Shown: positions 1-5,463 of the stretch, in pieces
Numbering within the stretch: position 1 is the stretch's first letter
Layout: every line of letters begins with the position of its first letter
From: Candidatus Nitrosopelagicus sp.
GTDB lineage: Archaea > Thermoproteota > Nitrososphaeria > Nitrososphaerales > Nitrosopumilaceae
Assembly (NCBI GenBank): GCA_018691945.1
Contig: JABHJJ010000065.1
Coordinates: 1-5,463, forward strand
Length of the DNA: 5,463 nt
Direction: 5' to 3'
The notes under the pieces: model-generated
The model's input: only the letters and a program-made list of their open reading frames with translations
Databases searched by the model: none
Told to the model about the DNA's origin: nothing
Made by a program: the position numbers and the translations under genes

Positions 1-2637
1 AATTTGAATTGCAGTTGGCTTTGTAATTGTCAAACCACTAGTGCTTATCATTTCCATAATTTTTTCAAATCTTTCATCCTTGTCTAATTGTATTATAGTT
101 TCACCAGTTTTACTTGTAGAAACAACACCAGATAGCTTTTGTAGATATGCTTCAAATGCTTCTTCTTGTGTTTCGCCTAGACCAACATAATATTCTCCTG
201 TAAATCCTGCACCAACTGCAGCAATTGTACCCAATTGTGCTACCGAACCACCAGCTCCTGCAGTATAGACTGGAATAAAGTAAGTATCTTGATCTCCTAC
301 ACGGTACAAAATGTTATCACCAATTCTAGGATTTCGTAACAATGTCTTGAGTTGTGCAAAGTCAGGATCACGATCAAGTGCTTCTCTAACAGATGTTGGT
401 CCCAAAAGTTTTGTTTCAGAGTCTAATGGAACTTCATAGAAGGTCATCTTACCAAGTTTATCCATATCATTTTCTACAATCATGTATCCTGCCAAGTTAC
501 GTCCTTGTGAACCACGAAGTTCTAATGATAGAAGTCCGATAAACTCAGTTTCTGTAAATCCAGGTGGTTTTGCTTCAATATAGTAAGTATCAAGTCCTCT
601 AGGAATTTCATAAAACTCGTTTGCTTGGATGAATGTCTCAACATCAGTTACGTGGTAAATATTGTACATCTCTGTTTTCCAGTTGAATAATTCCTCTGGA
701 TAACGAATTTGTTCTTCTAGCCATGCAGGTGCTGGAATTATCTGATCTTCATATTGCGACATCATCATGTTTGAGAAAAAGTCATCGCCATTTTTTATCA
801 GGCTAATGTCGCCATTGTATGTATCAACAAGCGCATATCCTGCAAGTCTAAGATATGGGTTTCCTGCAGAGTATGGAACGTCTCTTGTATCAAATCCAAC
901 TATTAATGGAACAAGCCAATAGGTGTTAGTTCCATCAGTTACTGGATAGGAATCAAGTTCTTTTCCAAACATGTTATACAAGAAATAAGGATAAAGTGTC
1001 TGCATTCTTTCGTTAACATCTTTGTATCTCATAATGTGAAGAGACTCTCCAGGATATGAGAGGATAAAGTTTGGCTCAAAGATCCATGAAAGTGGTGGTG
1101 CTACATCAACTCCTCCGGCTCCATCATATTTTGCGCCGTTAAGTTCTGCACTTACATCACGATTTACTGGATATCCAGACCATGTATCATCAAGTAATCC
1201 ACCTTCACCATAGTAGATTGCTCTTTGTTGAAATAATTCAGAACTATCAACAATTTTTCCTTCAGTTGCTTCTAGGGTTAGAAATCCATCAGGTACGTGA
1301 GTGTATACAAGATGCTCATTGTACCATTGGTTTTCAAGACTTACAGATGAAGGAAGTATTGGTTTCATTGATGCAGTCCAGTAAAGTTTATCGTTAAATC
1401 TTAGAATATCATTATCTTCAAAGTCTACATAAGGAATAAGACCAATCTCTGGTTTTAGTTTTGCAAATGCAGCGTTCCAGTCCCACACACGAATCTTACT
1501 TAGCACATCTTCATTTTCATCAATGTAAGAATCAATTAGATTTGGATTAACTGATGTAATTTGTACTTCATGAGTATTTTCATTAATCAGATCAAGTTCT
1601 GCAAGATGGCGATTAACACCAATTTGTTGTGCTGTGTATGGTCCAAGGTATTCTATCTTTTTTGCGTCTGCAACACTGTTGTTTACACCCATTGCAATTC
1701 CTACGATTAGCGCAATGGCAATTATTGCTGCAACTCGGATGTATACATCACGCTTGAACATGTGTGTTAGGACACGTGCACGCATTCTGTCAAAAATTGA
1801 AAATGCAATTGCTGCAAATCCTACAACAAAGGTCCCACCAATTGCGTATCTTGTGTTATAGTCAATAGTATCTGTGAAAAACATGTTAAAGGCAGCCCAG
1901 ACTATTCCTATTCCAATTATTGCTTCAAGTGTTGCCATGTAGTTTAGGTATCTTGGTTTTCCTTCCTTTGTGTCATGGAAGTAAAGTGTTATCACTTTGA
2001 TTACATAATGAATTCCTACAAAGAGGATTAAACGAAGCCCGATTGCGCCAATGATTGGAGGAATTATAACTAGAAGTGAAGGAATCATTGGAGTAACATT
2101 GTCCATTGCAAATGTTGGATCATTTGGTGGAGTTACAAATGGAAGTGAGAATAATGTTGTAATGTTTTCAATTCCCAGTTCATTTCCTTCTACCATATAC
2201 AATAAACCAAATCCAAACATGAGGTTTGCAAAGAATGCACCAAAGAGTAGAATCTTTGTTATTTGCCAAAGTGCAAAGTGTCCTCCAGATAATTTGAATT
2301 CTGAAAAATTTGGAATTGTTTGTTGAACCTGATCTTGTGGACCACGATTCATCATATTAATTGCGCTGGTTATGGCAAACCAGAAAATTGATGATCTGTT
2401 TACTATGTTGACTCGAAGTAGTGCTATACTTGCAAGAGTGACTCCACCTATCAGTGAGAACATTAGTGGTTTTGTAAATACATCAGCAAATTCTGTTATA
2501 TTCATTGACAAAACTACTGCTTGGTTTCCTGCCAATGCAAAGATTACAACTACAATTATTGCAATAATGCCAAGTTTGATAAATTTACCAGCATCTGGTG
2601 GTTGCTGACTACCACCTTCGTTTTTAGCGCTATACAA
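1..2637 (-). CDS. UPF0182 family large integral membrane protein (C-terminus cut by window edge)
   Basis: The frame is open for 879 codons from a TTG at 2637-2635 to the window edge, without a stop. The N-terminal third is membrane-embedded, with about seven hydrophobic segments near residues 20-45, 57-75, 124-148, 186-215, 236-254, 264-281 and 300-318. From about residue 320 onward it is a large soluble, probably extracytoplasmic, domain. Family-like motifs include YGEGG (476-480), and IRYPEELF followed by YHVTD (about 644-664), which match the UPF0182/COG1615 wording known from actinobacteria and cyanobacteria. Members are usually about 900-1000 residues, so perhaps 20-100 residues are missing. 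The family has no established function and I assign none. The start was chosen because an in-frame TAA lies 30 bases upstream, there is no in-frame ATG before about residue 45, and TTG-TAT-AGC sits about 28 bases below a TATA-like box. It is co-directional with priS, 65 bases away. Confidence 0.88.
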   Translation of the reverse strand, partial: MYSAKNEGGSQQPPDAGKFIKLGIIAIIVVVIFALAGNQAVVLSMNITEFADVFTKPLMFSLIGGVTLASIALLRVNIVNRSSIFWFAITSAINMMNRGPQDQVQQTIPNFSEFKLSGGHFALWQITKILLFGAFFANLMFGFGLLYMVEGNELGIENITTLFSLPFVTPPNDPTFAMDNVTPMIPSLLVIIPPIIGAIGLRLILFVGIHYVIKVITLYFHDTKEGKPRYLNYMATLEAIIGIGIVWAAFNMFFTDTIDYNTRYAIGGTFVVGFAAIAFSIFDRMRARVLTHMFKRDVYIRVAAIIAIALIVGIAMGVNNSVADAKKIEYLGPYTAQQIGVNRHLAELDLINENTHEVQITSVNPNLIDSYIDENEDVLSKIRVWDWNAAFAKLKPEIGLIPYVDFEDNDILRFNDKLYWTASMKPILPSSVSLENQWYNEHLVYTHVPDGFLTLEATEGKIVDSSELFQQRAIYYGEGGLLDDTWSGYPVNRDVSAELNGAKYDGAGGVDVAPPLSWIFEPNFILSYPGESLHIMRYKDVNERMQTLYPYFLYNMFGKELDSYPVTDGTNTYWLVPLIVGFDTRDVPYSAGNPYLRLAGYALVDTYNGDISLIKNGDDFFSNMMMSQYEDQIIPAPAWLEEQIRYPEELFNWKTEMYNIYHVTDVETFIQANEFYEIPRGLDTYYIEAKPPGFTETEFIGLLSLELRGSQGRNLAGYMIVENDMDKLGKMTFYEVPLDSETKLLGPTSVREALDRDPDFAQLKTLLRNPRIGDNILYRVGDQDTYFIPVYTAGAGGSVAQLGTIAAVGAGFTGEYYVGLGETQEEAFEAYLQKLSGVVSTSKTGETIIQLDKDERFEKIMEMISTSGLTITKPTAIQI

Positions 2638-2638
2638 G

Positions 2639-2660
2639 ATGAAAAAACTTGTTTTTTCAT
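2639..2660. repeat. Perfect 10-bp inverted repeat at the start of the UPF0182 gene
   Basis: The half-site ATGAAAAAAC is followed by two bases (TT on the plus strand) and then its exact reverse complement. It ends one base before the proposed TTG start codon and begins immediately below the TATA-like box, so it would cover the expected transcription start. A two-base loop makes an RNA hairpin unlikely; a binding site for a dimeric regulator is more plausible. That role is an inference. Confidence 0.6.
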
Positions 2661-2668
2661 TTAATTAA
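2661..2668 (-). promoter_or_regulatory. Putative archaeal TATA box for the UPF0182 gene
   Basis: The sequence TTAATTAA is centred about 28 bases upstream of the TTG start codon. An archaeal TATA element normally lies about 26 bases before the transcription start, so the message would begin at or within a few bases of the start codon. No Shine-Dalgarno-like GGAGG precedes the TTG, which fits a leaderless message. In a region this AT-rich the match alone is weak evidence. Confidence 0.4.
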
Positions 2669-2688
2669 TACCTTATTAGTAGAATTGC

Positions 2689-2695
2689 AAAAAAA
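2689..2695 (-). terminator. Putative U-run terminator after priS
   Basis: On the minus strand a run of seven T begins eight bases after the priS stop codon. Archaeal RNA polymerase can terminate at T-runs without a hairpin. The position between priS and the predicted UPF0182 promoter suggests that the primase transcript may end here, at least partly. No supporting stem precedes it. Confidence 0.35.
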
Positions 2696-2702
2696 TGTAC
2701 GA

Positions 2703-3824
2703 TTATACGCTTGATGCGATACCTTTGCACATCATATAGACTGCTGCAAACTTTGGAACAGATACTTGTTCATTGTTAAACGGTCCAAATTTTTTCTTCT
2801 TTAATGAAAACTCGATCGGACAATTTGTCACAACTTCAACTTCTTCATCATCAATAAAGCAAGCATCAACGTATGGATCAAACTTTTTCAAGTCCTCTAC
2901 GAAAATTTTCGTAAGACCACTTTTACTGTTAATAGATCCAGGCAATCTAAAAATTCTGTGAATATCTTGTGTTACATTTGGATCAATCTTAATTCCAATT
3001 GAATCTCTAAAATCTTCTAGTCTTTTTTGAAACAGTGTATAACCGCCAGAGAGTACTTCTTGTAAAATTTTTGGACGGTTTGATTTTGTTCCGTACAAGT
3101 GCTTTGCAAGTCTTCCACCCCAACCATCATCCTCAAATTTTGGAAGAGATGATTTGTTCATGTTAAATTTTCTAAATCCAAATGTTTCAGGTATACTTCC
3201 ACGAAACATAATGTAATCAGCAATCTCTGCTCTTTCCTTCGAGCCTACATCATCATATTCAGATTTTGAGACATAGATATGAAATCCCTCATTTCCAGAA
3301 AAAAATATCTTAATGTTTTGTTGGTCAATTCCCAAGTCATCTGTAAGAATTTGATTTAGTTTGACTACCTCGTCTTTTGTTGATTTGATACAGTCATTGC
3401 AGGTAAGTGTCGTAAAGGAAAGTTTTGTTGATTGGCAGTTTGGGCATGATTCATTCAATGAAGAAATTTCATTACAATCAGAGCATTTGATTAACGTATT
3501 ATCTTTAGGATGTTCCTTTCTTAGATCCTTAGCATCAATATCAAAGATTATCTCAGCGTTTTGCCAATCTTTTTCAGCCATCGGCAGATTAGGAAACATA
3601 TATCGTGCATTAGAACAGTAAACATCAGAAGGTTTGTTTTGCATTAAAAGTAGGTGAAGGTCTTTATCAGATTTGAGTGAAATGTGTCTATTCATTCCTC
3701 CATTAAATTTCTGGTAACCAAACTCTCGTTGGTTTGGGTTATCAGGAACATGTAGGAGATCAAAGTGTTCAAAATAAAATTTTTTGAATGTATCTTCAAG
3801 AAAGGTTACATCCTTTGCATTCAT
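2703..3824 (-). CDS. priS: DNA primase small (catalytic) subunit PriS
   Basis: This is the catalytic subunit of the archaeal/eukaryotic replicative primase, which makes primers for DNA polymerases together with PriL. The protein is 373 residues, slightly longer than most archaeal PriS. The catalytic DxD is D95 and D97 in FDIDAKD, and the third metal-binding aspartate is probably D281 in IDPNVTQD. The nucleotide-binding SGxxGxH motif is S176-H182 (SGNEGFH), and the R293-LPGS segment follows D281. A cysteine-rich insert carries three CxxC pairs: C114/C117, C127/C130 and C142/C145. Two consensus departures stand out: glutamate 179 where many homologues have arginine, and asparagine 299 where a histidine is usual (GSLH type). 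The ATG overlaps the priL stop codon as ATGA, so the genes are probably translationally coupled. Assignment is secure. Confidence 0.96.
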   Translation of the reverse strand: MNAKDVTFLEDTFKKFYFEHFDLLHVPDNPNQREFGYQKFNGGMNRHISLKSDKDLHLLLMQNKPSDVYCSNARYMFPNLPMAEKDWQNAEIIFDIDAKDLRKEHPKDNTLIKCSDCNEISSLNESCPNCQSTKLSFTTLTCNDCIKSTKDEVVKLNQILTDDLGIDQQNIKIFFSGNEGFHIYVSKSEYDDVGSKERAEIADYIMFRGSIPETFGFRKFNMNKSSLPKFEDDGWGGRLAKHLYGTKSNRPKILQEVLSGGYTLFQKRLEDFRDSIGIKIDPNVTQDIHRIFRLPGSINSKSGLTKIFVEDLKKFDPYVDACFIDDEEVEVVTNCPIEFSLKKKKFGPFNNEQVSVPKFAAVYMMCKGIASSV

Positions 3825-4831
3825 ACTCTCTTTCTCCCAAACTGAAGAGGATTGATTATTGTATCACATGCAGGAACAGGAAAACAAAGATTTTGACTCT
3901 TCACCTTTTCACATGATGGACATTTGTATTCCGTAGTTCCAGATACACCAGAGAGTTGATTTAGCTGATAAATTGTAACTTTTGGATTATAGTCAGGTGC
4001 ATTTTTGAATAATGGTGCAATTTGTTCCACTGTTTGACCTTTGTTTAATAGAAAAGTAGCAAGCATAAATCTTCCAGAATGAGGCAGGTTTTCTCCTTTT
4101 TCTAAAACTTCTATTGCATGTTTTATACAAGGAGGAAATTCTTTTGACTCTACTGTCTTCACCTCAAACTTTTTTGCAAGTTGTTTTAGTTTATCAACAT
4201 AAGTCTCAAAGCCAATTATCATATCAGGTGAAGACGAAGAGTTGATTTTTGTATAGATATGTCTGTCTAGTTCTTTTCTTACCAATCTTACAGTTTCATG
4301 TGAGGTAAGGTGGACTTTTCCATTTACAACTTTTCTGTTAATTAATTTCCATTCTCTTTCATAGAAATTAATAGAATGTTTGAGATAATCACGAACAAGA
4401 ATTGTAAATCCTTTGTCTGTTTTTTCTACAGTCATAGAAAATAATTCTTCAAGTATTTGTAGAGAAAGTTTGGTTTTTGTAGCATCTTGATAATTCATCA
4501 GATCCTTTTCTAGAAATTTTTCTGCACGACGAGCCTCTGCCAGAGAAAATCTTCGTATCAGTGTGTTCATGCCAGAGAGTTTTAGCAAAATTACAGCAAT
4601 TAAAAATGAAAAAATCTCCAGAGGTAATGCAGAGTTATTAGATGAAAAATCAGATTTAAAAATTCGTCCTTCTGATGCAGTAATGATTCTTTCAAAGGCA
4701 TTCTCAACAATTTTTTTTAGATCGGGATCAGTTCCAAATTGTTCTAGTGAAAATCCTTTATCACTTAGATATTTCCCTGCTTCTGCTAGAAACGGATACT
4801 TTACGATCTCGTCATTTCCAAGATTAACCAT
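3821..4831 (-). CDS. priL: DNA primase large subunit PriL (iron-sulfur)
   Basis: This is the regulatory large subunit of the archaeal/eukaryotic primase. It binds PriS and carries a C-terminal 4Fe-4S domain needed for initiating primers. The protein is 336 residues, normal for archaeal PriL. Residues 1 to about 225 form the alpha-helical N-terminal region. The C-terminal domain starts at FPPC (C235), the usual first cluster ligand, continues with the conserved LPHSGRF (249-255), and ends with C304, C307, C316 and C322. Five cysteines compete for four ligand places; C235 is the surest. The ATG at 4831 was chosen because it lies about 25 bases below a TTTAAA box and no in-frame ATG is evident nearby upstream. 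It is the first gene of the primase unit, and its TGA stop overlaps the priS ATG. It diverges from nfo. Confidence 0.94.
   Translation of the reverse strand: MVNLGNDEIVKYPFLAEAGKYLSDKGFSLEQFGTDPDLKKIVENAFERIITASEGRIFKSDFSSNNSALPLEIFSFLIAVILLKLSGMNTLIRRFSLAEARRAEKFLEKDLMNYQDATKTKLSLQILEELFSMTVEKTDKGFTILVRDYLKHSINFYEREWKLINRKVVNGKVHLTSHETVRLVRKELDRHIYTKINSSSSPDMIIGFETYVDKLKQLAKKFEVKTVESKEFPPCIKHAIEVLEKGENLPHSGRFMLATFLLNKGQTVEQIAPLFKNAPDYNPKVTIYQLNQLSGVSGTTEYKCPSCEKVKSQNLCFPVPACDTIINPLQFGRKRV
3834..3838 (-). promoter_or_regulatory. Possible Shine-Dalgarno site for priS
   Basis: GGGAG lies inside the last codons of priL, nine bases before the priS ATG, and is followed by purine-rich AAAGAGAG. 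It could support internal initiation on the priL-priS message, in contrast to the predicted leaderless first genes. The match to GGAGG is only partial. Confidence 0.35.
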
Positions 4832-4852
4832 AACAATAGTGCACCAACTTAG

Positions 4853-4858
4853 TTTAAA
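4853..4858 (-). promoter_or_regulatory. Putative TATA box of the priL-priS unit
   Basis: TTTAAA, within a longer TTTTTAAAC on the minus strand, is centred about 25 bases before the priL ATG. That spacing puts the transcription start at or next to the A of the ATG, which predicts a leaderless priL message. No Shine-Dalgarno sequence lies in the 20 bases before the ATG, in agreement. The core sits in a nine-base repeat, TAGTTTAAA, that recurs at the nfo promoter. Confidence 0.5.
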
Positions 4859-4868
4859 AATTGCAATT
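4859..4868. repeat. 10-bp palindrome AATTGCAATT between the divergent promoters
   Basis: This is a perfect ten-base palindrome directly upstream of the priL TATA-like box and about 30 bases upstream of the nfo box. It occupies the position where a transcription factor B element or an operator would lie. In AT-rich DNA a palindrome of this length may arise by chance. Confidence 0.3.
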
Positions 4869-4898
4869 AAAAAATTAGTATTTCCAGTAGATCTCTAG

Positions 4899-4904
4899 TT
4901 TAAA
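4899..4904 (+). promoter_or_regulatory. nfo: Putative TATA box of nfo
   Basis: TTTAAA, extended as TTTAAATTATAA, is centred about 26 bases before the ATG at 4928. This is the classic archaeal spacing to a transcription start at the ATG itself, so the nfo message is probably leaderless. It also argues against the in-frame ATG at 4910, which lies too close to the box to be transcribed. Confidence 0.5.
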
Positions 4905-4927
4905 TTATAATGAATTGTAGAAATAAT

Positions 4928-5463
4928 ATGCAGATTGGTGCCCATGTATCCATATCTGGCTCTTTAGACAGATCAGTAGATAATGCAGTTGAAAGAGAGT
5001 GCTCAGCGTTTCAGATATTTACCAGAAACCCACGAAGTTGGTTTGCAAAAGATGTGGATCCTAATGATGCTGAAAAGTTTAAAGAAAAATTATCAGATTC
5101 CGATATTGACAGAATGGCAACTTGTGCTCACATGCCATATTTACCAAATCTTTCAACACCAGAAGATGAAGGATATGAAAAATCAATCAAATCAATGATT
5201 AAAGAAGTGGAAAGATGTGACAAGCTTGGAATTCCGTATCTTGTGACTCATCTTGGAAGTCACAAAGGCTCCGGTGAAGAAAATGGAATAAAGAGACTTA
5301 CAAACGCACTAAATGAAGTTGCAAAGACAAAGGCTGATGTAATGATTTTACTTGAGAACACTGCAGGACAAAAGAATTCTGTTGGTTCTGATTTTAAACA
5401 ATTAGCAGAGATTTTTTCAAAATGCAAACCCGCAAAAAAATTTGGTGTTTGCCTAGATACATG
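4928..5463 (+). CDS. nfo: Endonuclease IV (AP endonuclease), 3' end cut by window edge
   Basis: Endonuclease IV is a zinc-dependent TIM-barrel enzyme of base-excision repair that cuts the backbone 5' of abasic sites and removes blocking 3' groups. 178 codons are present, of about 280 in the family (E. coli Nfo has 285). The N-terminus QIGAHVSISGSL is the family hallmark. Metal ligands can be matched to E. coli Nfo: H68 (CAHMPY) to H69, H108 (THLGSH) to H109, E143 (LLENTAG) to E145, and D177 (CLDT) to D179. The remaining ligands lie beyond the window. The ATG at 4928 gives the standard N-terminus and fits a leaderless message; an in-frame ATG at 4910 would add six residues, MNCRNN, that look unlike the family. 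It is divergent from priL, with which it shares a 96-base control region. Confidence 0.95.
   Translation, partial: MQIGAHVSISGSLDRSVDNAVERECSAFQIFTRNPRSWFAKDVDPNDAEKFKEKLSDSDIDRMATCAHMPYLPNLSTPEDEGYEKSIKSMIKEVERCDKLGIPYLVTHLGSHKGSGEENGIKRLTNALNEVAKTKADVMILLENTAGQKNSVGSDFKQLAEIFSKCKPAKKFGVCLDT

Noticed and set aside
1182..2608. Several plus-strand open frames of 71-91 codons
   Set aside because: They are antisense to the UPF0182 coding frame, have no recognisable motifs, and follow from its codon bias.
2639..2660. The inverted repeat as a hairpin terminator of priS
   Set aside because: The loop would be only two bases, the stem is almost all A-T pairs, and it lies downstream of the predicted promoter of the next gene. 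The T-run at 2689-2695 is a better candidate.
2773..3621. Plus-strand open frames of 62 and 86 codons
   Set aside because: They lie opposite priS, which is securely identified; no motifs or start signals support them.
4563..4898. Plus-strand open frame of 111 codons opposite the 5' end of priL
   Set aside because: It starts with GTG inside priL, shows no recognisable domain, and lies antisense to a confidently assigned gene.
4910..4930. Upstream in-frame ATG at 4910 as the nfo start
   Set aside because: It adds MNCRNN, which does not resemble the family N-terminus, and lies only about eight bases below the TATA-like box, so it would not be in the predicted transcript.
4983..5198. Plus-strand open frame of 71 codons
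   Set aside because: It is a shifted frame within nfo, whose own frame contains the conserved metal ligands.
1..5463. tRNA, rRNA, CRISPR array, insertion sequence or toxin-antitoxin pair
   Set aside because: Almost all of the window is occupied by four coding regions, and no cloverleaf, spaced direct repeats or transposase-like frames were seen by eye.

Overview
The window looks like chromosomal DNA from an AT-rich archaeon, most likely an ammonia-oxidising Nitrososphaerota (Thaumarchaeota) related to Nitrosopumilus. The basis is a heterodimeric archaeal/eukaryotic-type primase (PriS plus PriL), codon use rich in A/T-ending codons, archaeal TATA-like elements placed about 25-28 bases before start codons, and protein wording that resembles marine thaumarchaeal homologues as I remember them. 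No database search was possible, so the genus-level guess is an inference.

Layout. Bases 1-2637 (minus strand) hold most of a very large membrane protein of the uncharacterised UPF0182 family; its C-terminus runs off the left edge. Bases 2638-2702 are a short gap carrying a T-run, a TATA-like box and a perfect 22-base inverted repeat next to the start codon. Bases 2703-3824 (minus) encode the DNA primase catalytic small subunit PriS. Bases 3821-4831 (minus) encode the iron-sulfur large subunit PriL, which overlaps PriS by four bases. Bases 4832-4927 are a divergent intergenic region with two TTTAAA boxes. Bases 4928-5463 (plus) hold the first 178 codons of the AP endonuclease Nfo (endonuclease IV), cut by the right edge.

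How the genes work together. PriL and PriS form the replicative primase and are evidently one transcription unit, in the order priL then priS. Nfo, a base-excision repair enzyme, is transcribed away from them, so primer synthesis and abasic-site repair share one 96-base control region. All three predicted promoters put the transcription start at or within a few bases of the start codon, so priL, nfo and the UPF0182 gene are probably leaderless, while priS relies on the priL transcript. The UPF0182 gene has the same direction but appears to have its own promoter, and nothing in its sequence ties it to replication.

Nothing suggests a mobile element, CRISPR array or RNA gene. The best candidates for something undescribed are the UPF0182 protein and its palindromic start region, and departures from consensus in the PriS nucleotide-binding site and zinc region.
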